This document shows positions 23,792-35,910 of a stretch of DNA of 64,000 nt, one piece after another (within the stretch, counting starts at the first letter, position 1; the number at the start of each line of letters is the position of its first letter). The notes beneath the pieces were generated by a model. The model did not search any database, had not been told where the DNA came from, and saw only the letters and a program-made list of their open reading frames with translations. Made by a program: the position numbers and the translations under genes. Origin of the DNA: Strigops habroptila (Eukaryota > Chordata > Aves > Psittaciformes > Psittacidae); NCBI RefSeq assembly GCF_004027225.2, contig NC_044290.2, positions 5,286,906-5,350,905 of the forward strand, given 5' to 3'.

Positions 23792-25924
23792 CATTTTTAG
23801 GCCATGAGAACACAAAAGTACCAAAGGAAAGACTTGTTTCCCTCCCTACTGTGCTAAGCCAAGGCAGACTCATGTGATTGCTTACCCAGCCTGGGAAGCC
23901 ACGGTCTTCAGATGCTCCGGGATGCAGAGGTGGGCAAGTGTGCTTTAAATAAGCTTTTCTTTTTACTGCTAGGTTTGAATGAACTTCTAGAGCTGGTCAG
24001 AAATGGAAAATCACTGTGAGATGTCTCTGTGGTGGCAATCTTTTGTGTCAATTGTTTTACCTTCTGTAGACCTTCAAATTGGGCTTATTTTGAATGATTG
24101 ATTTTTTTAGAATCAAAAATACTCCAATGAACCTGGTTTTCCTTCTATTTAAATAATGTTTCTCAGTAATTGCTTAGCTACACTTTCCATTTGCAGTGTG
24201 AACTTGAACACTGTCAGAATCAGTTGTGATGTGCAAATTTACAGAGACACTTGAAAACTTTTCAGTTTAAAAGGTGCATCACTCAAATGTTTGTGGAATC
24301 AAAGCTGACCATCACAAATCTCTGGTAGCACATTCAAGAAAGGGCTGTTAATATGTCTGAGGTTGGGACCAACTCAAATTTCCTGCTGGGGACCATGATG
24401 CAGAATGTAAATACAAGTGAGAGAAATTAAATCTGAGCAGGATTCATCGTGTTATTTAAGAGCAGTTTTTAATTAAACAAACGTTTCTCCAAAACTTTTA
24501 ATGGGCTTTTTTGATAAAGGCTCCCACTTAGGTAAACTCCCTTAATATTTTTTCCAAAGACTAAAATTAAACTGTGAAAGCCCCAGAGGTAACAACACAC
24601 CGCTTCAGCCAAAACAACTAAAACTTCCAGCTTGAAAACAAACTGTCTTTTACAAAACCAAACTATATTTCACTGAAAGAATGAACACTTCTAAAGGAAA
24701 CATGAACTGCTTCTGCAAGAAGTGTGGGCAATGAGAAGACCCCCCACTTACTGACTGCATTCCTCCAGCAAAAACCCTCTCATTTCCCACTGGCAATGTG
24801 CAAATCTCCTATCAGCTGAAAAACATTGTGTTTTTGCATTAAAAGTAATTGCTGAATGTTCTTAACCAGAAACAGGCTGCGTAAAGGGAAACCTCTATGG
24901 GATGAGTGTTGCCTCCCACTTGCAACCGTTTCAAGTGTCGGGAAGCATCTGAGTAGGGATGGCAGGTCCTTGGTGCCTGGCTTAATGAGGCAAATCATTA
25001 CAGAAAGACAGGTCTCTAATGGCAAGCACTGGAAGTGTTGAATCTTTATTACAGTGTTCTCAGGGGTGTTCATTTTAATCAATGCCTGGATGGTCAGATT
25101 AAGTCTGTTTGCTCTCTTTTGTGAATTACTGTGCAATTCAGCATTAACGAAGGTCTAATTTTATAGTGTTATTGTTCAAGAAGGTAATACAAGCCTGGGA
25201 ATACTGGCAAGGAAATAAACTTTGGAGGTCCATGCCAGTATTGGCTCTCTGAACTAACTCTGGTAAATGAGTAAATCAAACAGAACTTCGAGTTTCAGCT
25301 CAAACAGAGCCACCACCCGTTCTGCAGACTTTCCATTAAGTTCTCCCCAATGCTTTTTAATTATGTTTCTGTTCTTCCCTTTTCTCTGGTGAGAGAAACT
25401 GGCTGCAGGGGAAGGACTATGGTTCCTTCTGGTACCATCTGTGCCAGTTAGATCTGGGAAGTACCAGAGACATCAGCATGCTGGAGCTCCTGCCAGAGGG
25501 CTGGCATGACCTAGACTTCAGAGCCTTGGTTTTGACTGTGCTCGTTGGAGTTTTCTTCATTTGCCCCTTGGCAGCTGTTTTTCAGAGGAGTGATGGGTCC
25601 TTTGGTATCTGCTTTGCCAGGGAACTGGTTTTGTGAAGACGTAGGGATAGTGCAAACCTTCATTGGTGACAGAAGTAGATTCAGAACAGTGTAATCCTGA
25701 TGGAGACCACTGGGCTGTCCATGAGTGTTTGCAAACCAGACCTCTGCATGTTGGTGCTTGCAGTCACAGCGGTTTCATTAGCTCAAGTGTGCCAGCCACC
25801 ATGTGTTGTGAGATACAGGCTCTGTATCTGTCTAGCTTCTACATTTAAGGGTAATGCAACTTCTCAACTCCTTATAGATGGCCTTTTGGCTGTGCCTGGA
25901 GCTTTTTGTTTCTCACTGTCCCAG
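23792..25924. other. non-coding stretch, possible conserved elements
   Basis: No gene or transposon was recognised. The interval from about 24300 to 25230 is AT-rich, with TTTAATTAA-, TTATTGTTC- and TAAT-type words and no repeat signature, so it is a candidate non-coding regulatory region by composition only. An open minus frame at 24780-25136 (118 codons) has no domain. Confidence 0.4.
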
Positions 25925-26104
25925 TGTCATCCTACTGCTGCTCTGAACTTGGATATCTGGGACGATTGTCAACTGGCTCCAGAAAGGGACAGTGTGAGGG
26001 TGGTTACAACTGCTTTTCTGGTTTGCCTCCTACATGCTCTTTGGCCAGAAGTGAGAGGGTCTGAGCCAATAACTAAAAATACAGTCTCATTGCCTTGGAT
26101 AAAG
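25925..26104 (+). other. candidate 180-nt cassette exon, unconfirmed
   Basis: The segment is preceded by a textbook acceptor (tttttgtttctcactgtcccag) and followed by AAAG|GTAAGT, a perfect match to the U1 consensus. It is 180 nt long. One frame is open throughout, with codon boundaries on both splice sites (phase 0/0), encoding 60 residues. They begin CHPTAALNLDIWDDCQLAP and end with NTVSLPWIK, with a hydrophobic middle (TTAFLVCLLHALW). The open frame continues back to an ATG at 25700. I recognise no protein family. Alternatives are an exon of a non-coding transcript or a chance match. Confidence 0.3.
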
Positions 26105-29100
26105 GTAAGTTTGCCAGCAGGAGCTTCTCTGCAGGAATCTCTGCATCCGTTCTAGCACACAATCATGTGTGATGTGAGGGGAAGTTGGTGTCCCACTGTT
26201 CCTATCTCCTGCCAAGGTGCCTTTGTCTCAGCTCATGCTGAGTCATGGCTGTTTGCAGCTGGAGATGTAGGCTCTGCTCCCAGGCAGATCTCCATCTCAC
26301 CAGGGGCACTATGACAGAATAAGTAAGAGGAAAACCTTTTTGCAGTGGGCCCTGCAAAGGCATTCTGGTGGATGGCTGTATTGCTCAAAGCAGAAGACAA
26401 CAATACTCACGATAGGTTGGGACCCACTTTGAGTGGACATATAGCGTAGATGATGGTAGGTTCATGGGTCTTATGGTGCTGTGTGTGGTGGTTGCTCTTA
26501 GTAAGCCTGAACTTGGTTGCTGTTGTGGGGAACCAGCATTGCTTTAAAACAGGTTTGGTCAATGTTCACAGCAAATGTTCTTTGTCCCATGCTCACATCC
26601 CTTCATTTTCCCTCCAAGTCTGTCCTTAGTGTAAAAGGAGATGCCAAGGTGAATCCAGGCATTACATCACAGACATCCTGTTGCTTCAGACCCCGGCGTG
26701 TGTTTGACTTGGCTAATGTTTCTTTCTCAAGATCGATGAGTGCCCATCCTGTTTGCCTTTCTCTGAAGATAAAATAACCTCCCTAGGATTAGATTCCAGG
26801 TCTGGGCAGCCCAGCTGTGACAAAGGACAGGTGTGGGTCTGCAGGCAGGATGGGGTGCCGGGGCATCCCTGCTGCCCTGTGCTTGCTGCTCTTGCGAGAC
26901 GAACTATCTCCATGACCATTCCAATTAGATGGGGCCTCTGCTCCCCACCCTGCTCAGCAGGCTCTGTGTGTTTGGGGAGAAAAATGAGAGGAAGGAATTG
27001 GAAGACATTACAGTCTGTGGGAAGTGTGGAGAAGAGAGTAATAGATGTGAGGAAAAAGACTATTAAAGTATTCGAAGAGTTGGATTAAGAATGGATGAAT
27101 TGATGGTTTGCAACATGTCATCAATCCTGTTTAGGCAGACTGTGTTTCTGATCTTGGCTATGTGCTTGTTTCTCTTAACTCTCTTCTTTCTCAGCCTTGG
27201 TTGGGTCTGGTCCCATGCCTGTTGGGAAGGATCCTTCCACTGGAAAGCAGAGGGCCCCCATAGCTCTGCAGTGTCCCTTGAAAAGCCAAGCACAAACTCA
27301 CCAGGGCTGCATAAACTGGCAGAATTACAGCCATAGAGCAACCAGCAGCAAAGACAACTGTGAGCCAGAACCTCCCATCCATCGGTAATTCAAGCTTTCT
27401 TTAAACACTGGTAAAGGCTCTGGATGGGCACAGTAGCTACAGCAACAGCCTTTGCTCAGTCCTCAAGAAGGTCTGTGTTCAAGGGAACAGCAGGAAGAGG
27501 GATGATGGTTTCCAAAGTGAAACTTAGATGGCAAAGCCAAGGTGGGTCACAGGTTGTAGGGCTGAAAAGAGGCAGTGGTTTGGGTAAAATACAGGCTCTC
27601 CTGATTTCTTGGGGTACATTAGCAATTCAAGACCCAGTTATAGGTCAGGGTATCACTGTGCTAGCGCCTGTCCCTCATATTGCTGGTGGGAATTGTTTTC
27701 TGCTGAAGACTTTATGCCTGCTTTATAGGATGGGCATAACAGATTTCATTCTTCCCTCTGGGCTATGAAGGACATAGTGAAAGCTGGGGGTTAATCCTGT
27801 CCCAGGCTGCTGTTGTAAAGCCCTCCTCTAAAGCACAACCTGATGCAAACATGACTTTGTGCTTACACTCACCCAGGCTGTGGCAAATCCCAGCACCACT
27901 TGTTGCGGGCTAGGGAGCAATCCAGAGCCAAGCTGCGACCAGCTCCTCTTGTGGCTGCATGGGGCAGGATACTCACTTGCAGTCTAACTCCAAATGAAGC
28001 CTCTTTACCAAATGAAGCTGAGCACAAATCCCACATCGAAAGATGTTGGTGATGCAGATGCAACTTAGTTTTTATACACTGCTCTTGAGTCTTTATGTTA
28101 CAGCAGCTGTCCCTGCGGTAGTTTAACACCAGCTACTCTGTGAAGACAAAGGCTTCAAATAAAAGCCCCAAAAATGTAAATTCCTGTGACCAGTTATGCT
28201 TGGGGGAAGGCAAAGAAAGCAGAGAGTAACTGCAGAACTTAACCTGGGTTAACTAAACAGACTCTTAAACTCTGTTTCAACATAAGACTTCTAACATTAC
28301 CTGTTTGGCATGTCATAGCCAGGGGTAAGAGCCACCACACAGCACAAAGTTAATCACTGAGCCAGCTGCCCCCAGATATGCTGGGACATAAAGCTTGAAA
28401 GCGAGAGCTCTTTCTCTGACATCCTTCATGACACAAGGAGAGAAATGAATAAAGGATGGAGAATCTCAGATGACAGGGCATACACCAGCCACTCAATGGG
28501 GCTGCAGTGCAAATTCTTCTGCAGAATGGCTTGTGCTATAAGGTCTCCTTCCCCCTCCCTGACTTCTCTGACTTCCTATAGAGGTGAAAAGAACGGCGAA
28601 TTTAGTCCTTCATTTCTTTTAATTCTGCCCAAAACGGGTCCTACTGTCTTCTCAATGTATCAGTCTTTATGGGGCATGTGGAGCTAAACTAGGCATCTTC
28701 TCCCTCTTCTTATTCTGTCATTGGCACACCGAAGGCAGATCAATTCAGGCTGTTACATCCTTCCCCCCATTGCTGTCTGATTTTTCTTGCCCTTATCGCT
28801 TGGAGAGTGAATTCTTTTTCTCTGCTGACACCGGCACTGAGGAGCAGCTCTGGGGCTGGGCCAGCGCTGCCTGCTTTCCTCAATTTGTGTGCTTAGTTGA
28901 GTCCAGACTTGGGATTTTTGGTCTCTGCTTTTGACTTGGCTTTGGTCAAACTTCTGCCATGTCCCCCTTTCAGAAGTTCCTCTTGAAAACTAAGTGTCTC
29001 TGAAAGTCTGCAGTGATTCCTCACAGCTCCCTTTCCTGGGCTTCTCTGCAGGGACCTGAATGAAACACTGGAGGAAATACTGGCTTCTTCATGGTTAAAG

Positions 29101-29553
29101 ACACTTGACAGAGACTTGAGAGTGTTCTTTCCCCAGCTCTGTGCCACTGACCTCCAGCAAACCATTTTATCTTCCCGTTTCCTATCTGTGAACGTGACAG
29201 AAATGTTCCCTTTCTTTCTTCCTTTGTCTGTCTTATCTATTTATATTTTAAGGTCTTTGGGGCAAGGACTGTCTCTTGACTGTACAAAGGCTGACAGACA
29301 AAGGCATTGACCTTATTTGGGATCTCTAAGTGTTAATGTGATAACAGTACCAGAACAGTGGATGAGTGCAAAATAGCAACACAGTCTATTTTGGAATGGA
29401 AAGCAAAGTGTTTTCCCTTCCTTATAATAGCTTTTGGGATGCAATAATTAAGGCATCAAATAGAAAGCACGTAGGACTATGTGAAAAACTGCACATTCTA
29501 CAAAACACTCAAACTGATCTGTCAACATTGAGGTTATCTTCCTCAACTTCCCA
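26105..29553. other. non-coding stretch, no gene recognised
   Basis: No repeat, RNA gene or supported exon was seen. Open frames of about 110 codons at 26753-27088 and 27424-27768 lack domains and matched splice sites. Opposite-strand frames are also open at 27063-27382. Confidence 0.5.
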
Positions 29554-29574
29554 GGTTTGGTTTGGTTTGGTTGG
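29554..29574 (+). repeat. short GGTTT tandem repeat
   Basis: Three GGTTT units are followed by GGTTGGGG, giving five closely spaced runs of two or more G on the plus strand. This is a small microsatellite that could form a weak two-tier G-quadruplex. No functional link is visible. Confidence 0.7.
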
Positions 29575-31942
29575 GGTTTTCTTGGAGTGGGTTTTTTAAC
29601 TTAAAATCCAGCTCCTGAGAAGGGGAAGAGCTGGGACATAAGATGTTTGTAACTTGCCGAAGCTTTTAGGTTGCTTTGGGTTACTGAGGACTCTAGTAAG
29701 GACAGCTTTTCCACTGCAGAAAGCTTCCCGGAGTACTTGCTCCACAACCCCTTGCTTCAGCCAGTGCAACTGCGTGGGGCTGACTGTTACCTGACACTAG
29801 AGAAATGGCTTAGAAAATTTTCAACTGTATAAACGTGTTTTGGTGCAGCTTTCTTTCCTGGAGCAGGCTTTCCTTCTGTTGCAATGCAGAGGAAAGACTT
29901 GTAAATCTTGCTAGAATATGGTGTTCTTCCCCTCAAGAAGGGCAATGTTCTCTCATCTCTGTAGGTATTTTGCTTTTTCACACAACCAGGGGAAAAGTGT
30001 TAATATGCTTCTCATTAGGAATCTGAAAGTCCTGCTATCCTCTCCTGCATCCTAATATAAACACATTTCATCTTTATCTGATGCAGAGATTCAAATGAAA
30101 ATTAAAACGTTGGATTTAAAGGTAAACTCAGCAGGAAATCTTGCTTTCTCTCTTCAGCAGTAGATGTGCTTTTGACCTCCTAAGATGTGACTTTGTGTTA
30201 ATTTAATACTAAATTCCCACTAGATTAAGCACAATCTGAAGACACAATAGTAGAATGGCAGAGGAGGGGAATCCAAGCAGCACTTAATGTCGTCTTTACT
30301 TGTGTTTCATGCTGAAAGATCAGTTCAGGTAGTGAATTATTAATGCTGCAGTCTGGCACAATCGTAGGCATGCAGCCTGCCAAAATGTAGGAAGTCCATT
30401 GTGAAGGCAGGATATTGGATCCCGTCGGTGCGAACAGGCGTGCTTCCATGTTTGAAAGTTCACAGTGGGAGAATTCAAATCAACCTCTGAGGTTGGCTGC
30501 AGATTAAACTCTTCCATTTTTAATTAGATGCTGCCCAAAGGACCTCATGTCAGGAAAAAAGTAACACTAAACCCATGGAAATATCCGTAATAATTGTCCT
30601 ACAGATTCAGTCATTGTTGGTGGGGTAAAACATTAACATCCTTTTATCATGCTTTAGCGTTTGCTTGGTTTGGGGTTTTTTCCCTGCAGTCCAACAACTT
30701 TAAAGCCTAATGAGTTAAGAATTGCTCAGGATGATAATGGGGCTGCTAAGACTCTTTAATGATTGGCATGGCTCATGAAGGGGTGAAACAAAAATGAAGG
30801 AGGCTCCCTGGGGAAGGGTGTAAGGCCACAAAGGGTTGAGTGGGCGACTTGGAGAAAGGGACTGTTGCTTTCACACAGTTAGGTGTTTAAAGGAAGCCAA
30901 AGCCTGGCCACAGCTGACTAATTTTGGCTAATTGGAACTTGCATGGGTCAAGGCTTGGTGGCCTTGCTGCTGTTAGGTCAGGGCAGCATCCATCACTGGC
31001 CTCTCTTCTGAACGGCAGCCCATCTGCAGCCCGTGACAGTGCACACAAGCAGGAAAACTGGCAGAAAGCTATTCCTTGTGGAAGATCACGTTGTGCCCAT
31101 TTGTCTTTGTACTGCTTTCCCATAGCTGGGGTGGATAATCAAGGAAGTGCATGGGTAGACCAACGTCATGAGATGTCCTTGCTCTTCCTCCTGCTTCAGT
31201 GCCAATTTGTCACTGTAGAGCCTATCTCTCCCTTCTCTGCTGACAGATTAGCTACTGTTCAACCACTGCTCATCTCCTAGCTGAAATCCTAGGTAAAAAC
31301 TGTAGCTGGTGCTGGTGGGTATGTGGGCTTTGATCCTCAGCAGGGGTGGCTCTAGTATGGGGCTTCACCGTGTGAGCAGGGAGTGCAGCCGAGTGATTTG
31401 AATTGTCTGTTTGGATTTTTGCTTCCAAACTGTGAATAAAAGAGCCTTTCTTGTGTAGCAACACTTCCAGAGATGCAGAATTCCCTTACAAAAGGATGGA
31501 GTCTTTGTGGTGGGTGTATGGATGTGTGGGGTCAGATATGGTGAGACGTGTGGGCTGATACGCTGCCTGCTTACTCCTACTGTCTATTGCAGTGTGGAGG
31601 ACTGGCCTGGTTTTAGGCCTGTTCTGTCACTCAAATGCGTTCATCCTAAAATACATCAGACAAAAGTATAGTTTTGACAGTATCTCTGCCCATTCACATT
31701 TTCACTCCAAAGATATGATCACACTGCATGCTTGTTTGGTACAATTATTATAGCTGGTAAACACAGTGCATTGGCTTGAACACAATGGCTCCCTAAAGCC
31801 TATTATGTTTTAGGGTATTTTTAATCATAATTTTTTGGCTGAAATGCAGGTCAGGGGAGAAAGAATGGTTCAAGTGTTCCCAATATAAATCTCATGGTAA
31901 CCTTAGAATTCTGGTTTATGAAGAGTTTCAGTCTATCTCTTT
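29575..31942. other. non-coding stretch, nothing recognised
   Basis: No transposon, RNA gene or credible exon was found. The longest open frame (30924-31280, 118 codons) overlaps an open minus-strand frame and has no domain. Confidence 0.5.
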
Positions 31943-31962
31943 ACTACTACTGAAGTAGTAGT
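31943..31962. repeat. short palindrome
   Basis: ACTACTACT (31943-31951) and AGTAGTAGT (31954-31962) are perfect reverse complements separated by two bases. The arms are themselves an ACT triplet repeat, so the palindrome may be a by-product of microsatellite slippage and inversion. Confidence 0.9.
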
Positions 31963-34900
31963 TTTAGGGGGTTTTGTTGTTAGTAGGGATTCTGTTTGCT
32001 TTGCTTTTTGAAAAGAAATGCCAGTTGGACCTGTGAATCTCTCCAAAAACCTGAAACCAAACTCACTTTTCTGCTCCATTTATTGTACAACTCTAGCAAA
32101 GGGGGAGGCCTGTGGGTTCAAAACTGAGGGACATTTAGAACTAGTAGTTTCCACCAGCAACTTGCTGGTATTTGGTGCAACATGGGATTGGACAGTGATA
32201 ATAAATCAGAGCTTTTCTTCCAAATAAACATGAATATGAAGTAAACCTAGAAGAATTTAGATGAAGGATGTATAAACCTTTCTGAGATTATTGGTGCCTG
32301 CTGTTTCCCTTTCATACACTTCGCTTCTGCTACGATGTTGTTGCCCTTTGACATTTGCTAAAACCAGCAAGTGGAGGAAATGACACTATGGCATTTATTA
32401 ACCTGCAGCGTGGATGTTAAACAGGCTTCCCTGAGAGTGAGATATAGCTGCCCTGTGAGAAACAGCCCTTTAGAGCTTACCTGGACATAAAATACTATAA
32501 AACAGGCTTACTATGAAAATAATACTGGGTTGCAATGCAGTTGTGATTACATATTACAGCTCTTTTGCCACAGAAGTCTTGAATGTTCTGCAAGGCTAGG
32601 ACTGCTTTACTTGGAGTTTCAGCTCCAGATATCCAACTTCCTTGTAGCTGACAGCTTTTGTGTGAGTGCAGCTGTGTCTTCCAGCACTGATCCTTGTACG
32701 AATGACTTGATATCTTTGAAACAGGGTGGTCAATGCACACTTGTAAAGGTATACTGCTTTCCTTTGGGTTGGGCTTTACTCAGTGCTCTCCATTAGATGT
32801 TATTCCAGTCATACATTTCAGCCAAGATCAAAGTAGTAAAAGTGAAGGGAGAAATGGTTCTGGCTTCAAAATAAACCAAAATTCTTACATATCTTTTGGG
32901 ACATGAGTCAATGGTCTCATTAAAAACAAAAAAGATGGTACACCAAAGGCAGCACACAACCCTTTGGATGCCCAAGACAAAAAAGCTTCAAGCTGGACCA
33001 GTTTCTCCTGTTCCCTTCTCCAAGGAGAACAGAGATAAATATGTTCCCATGGGATGAGCTACAGAAATGGGCTAGGGTGGAGGAATACATTCATGTCTTT
33101 CTCCTCATCCTTCCAGGGAAGGTCTCAATGCCAAGCCGTATTTGTGTCTCAGCACACTCTGGCCAGCCTTTAGGCCATAGGACTAACATCTGTCATGTGT
33201 TTTCTCTTGTTCCTCTCCAAGTGTGAGACTTTGAAAGAATTGCTATCTGCAATTGTACTCAGAAAAGTCAAAGAAATGCACCTTATTCTTGGAGGTACAA
33301 GGGCTCCAGGCTCAGACAGCATATACCTGGAATCCCCTTAATGTAAGGGTAGGAGGATCCTCAACAAGGTCAGAGGGGTATTACATGTAGAGGTGATGCA
33401 TGCGCTCCTTTTGTCTCACTAGCATGGTGAAGATCTGCAGGGAGACTGCTGCAGAGGGAAAGTAGTAGTTTGCTTCATGGTGTTTCAGTTGAAAGACCTC
33501 TTTTTCCTACAGAAATTCTTCCTCTGCCCACCTCCCTGGTTACTGTAGGCAGGGACAGGACTGCTCACATGCTGCTGCCCAAACGGATACCTGAAATCCC
33601 AGAGGGCTTCTTGAGAAACATCAGCAGTTCCTGTGGGCTTCACAATGGCTATTTGTGCAGACTCAGGGTTAATCTGGTTAATAGAAGTGAGAATAGCCTT
33701 TTTCACATGTGGAGATCATCAAAACAGTACATAGCGGGAAAGAAGGGTTCAGCTCTTGAAACACAGGCTGGTTCCTTCCCCCCTCTTCCAGGCTAAAACA
33801 TTCATTTTGGTTTGTAGTTTGATGTATTTATTCCTTTTCTCCTCTTTAGAAGATTTTTTTCCTTTTCTTTGTTTTCAAGGCTACTTTTGCACTTGGCATT
33901 TAATAAAGCTTTGAATTTTTTTTCTGTGAAACCTATTTTTTTCCTGATTAGTAGTTTTGTATACACAGAAGTGGAACACAAAGTATTTCACACTTCTTGA
34001 TTCTGTAGTCACTCATGGAATACATACATAATATATTACTCACTGCCTATGACATTGATGTATGTGAGTCCTAGGAATGAAGAGTGATCACTTAAAATGA
34101 AATTTGAACCAAGTTTCAACTTCCCCTGACATTCAAAAGAAGTCTCAGTCACTTTTAAGGCTGCCTGTCGTTTGTGCCACTGCACTTGTCCTCTCTTTGA
34201 GGGGAGAAGAATGATGCTCCAGCCTCCATGGTGGGCATGTCCACCTTGGGCAATGCAGCATAGGACCATAGGCAATGAGCGGGACCCAACTGTTTCTGGA
34301 ATTGGGAAGAACATGATAGCAGGAGGGTGTCTGGAGGGCTTCATGGTGTTGGGAAAGGGGATCCTTCATGTGCGAAAACAGTGCTGGGTTAAGGAAACTA
34401 CTGCATCTGGGACCTGAGCTGGTCTCCTTGAGCTGCTTGCTCTCTGCATTGAGGGTCTATCAGCTTAGCTCGTGTGGTGCTTGGTCCCCTTTACTGCAGA
34501 TTTGCCCAAATTGCACTTTGACCCATCTCGTTATATCTAGTCATATAATGAAGTAAAATTGATCCTGTGAAGACCATGGTGTAACTGGAGAAGGTATCGC
34601 ACTAAAATGGGGATGGAAAAGCTGCTTTCTGTGGCCATGACTTCAGTTTGGAGGTGAGAAAGGAGAGATGCAGTATGGGAGAGGTTTGCAAAGTGATGAA
34701 GGTGGTGAGTCAGTAGGTTTTAAGGGGAGTTTCAAGAAGTCATGCACAGCAGCTTGATAAATGGGCACAAAATTGCCTGGGCAGGGGTGTGACTCTAGTC
34801 TCCTCCATTCAGCAGCTGTGGATAGATGCTTGATGGGGTACCAAGGGAAGGAACTTCAGAAAGGGGCCAAGCTCATTCTAAGTAGCATCTCCTGCTACAA

Positions 34901-35835
34901 CTGCCAGAGACAGATCCAGGACAAGACAGTGTGAACTCAGATCATTTTTATATGTTATAAAGAAGCTTAAGGAGTTGTGGAGAAGCAAAACAGGTCCATG
35001 TTTAGGACCTGTGCTAGGGCTAAAGACTTTCCTGGCAAATCTAGTTTAGCTCAGTCCAAACTCCTTTGCTACAAAGCAGCACAGAGGCGGCAGGTAGATC
35101 TCTTTTCCATCTGGAGAGCTGCAGGGAAAGGGCAGATGTCATGCTGGTGTCAACTGTTTAATACATTTGGAAACATTCAGGCTTTATATTGAATCAGAAC
35201 TTTAATTGGCTGAGTTTTAATCATGTTGCACACTTGGAAAAATTCACCTTTTTATTAACATTGGCTTTTGTACTTTCCCAGCCCTGGTTGAAGCAGGGTA
35301 ACCTGCAACATTGCTTTAGTCTTTTAAATCCACTAACTCTTCTTACCCAGGCAGAAAATCTGTGCTGTGTATTTGCTGATTTAGGAGTTGAAATAGCTAA
35401 AAGAGGAAAAGAGCAACACAGAGCAGAGCCTTAAGGCATTTATCTGCAGAGATGCGCATTTATCCGCTTGCTAGAAGTAGCAGTATTTTAAAAGACTCTA
35501 AGCATGAAATGATTAATCAAATAGAAAGAAAAGGGTGTTCCTGAGAGTTTGGCAAGGCACAGTTGAGAAACTAAGCTTTCCATCCCATTGAAATGCAAAT
35601 ACTCCAAAGCACAGTCCTTTCAAAAGCCCAGCATTATTTGTTTCTGGGGATCCGTGTTATATGCTTATTACCTTTTTTTCCCCTATGATCACTAGCTAGG
35701 TAAGGAGTGTTTCTGCCTAAGCGTGGCAGTAAGAGAATTAAATTAATGTCACACAACCAGAGACACTATGGCTCAATTTACACATGGTTTGCCTCCTTAC
35801 CATTAGGGATTGTTATGTTATGTCTCTTTTTGCAG
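31963..35835. other. non-coding stretch, nothing recognised
   Basis: No gene or repeat family was recognised. On the minus strand 'gtccag|gtaagc' near 32480 resembles a donor, but the frame before it is closed. Open frames at 33470-33796 and 34036-34417 occur on both strands together. Confidence 0.5.
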
Positions 35836-35910
35836 ACCCAGCCTTCTGACACCAAAGTAGCAAAATCTACTTCAGATGTGACAGCTGTAAACAGCCTGGA
35901 GTCCAAATGA
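35836..35910 (+). other. candidate terminal coding exon, unconfirmed
   Basis: The acceptor-like 'tgtctctttttgcag' ends at 35835. The following 75 nt encode TQPSDTKVAKSTSDVTAV, then NSLESK, then a TGA stop at 35908-35910. The peptide is hydrophilic, rich in Ser, Thr and Lys, and low in complexity, like many C-terminal tails. No AATAAA signal appears just downstream, which weakens the terminal-exon reading. I recognise no family. The evidence is one splice site plus a short open frame. Confidence 0.15.
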
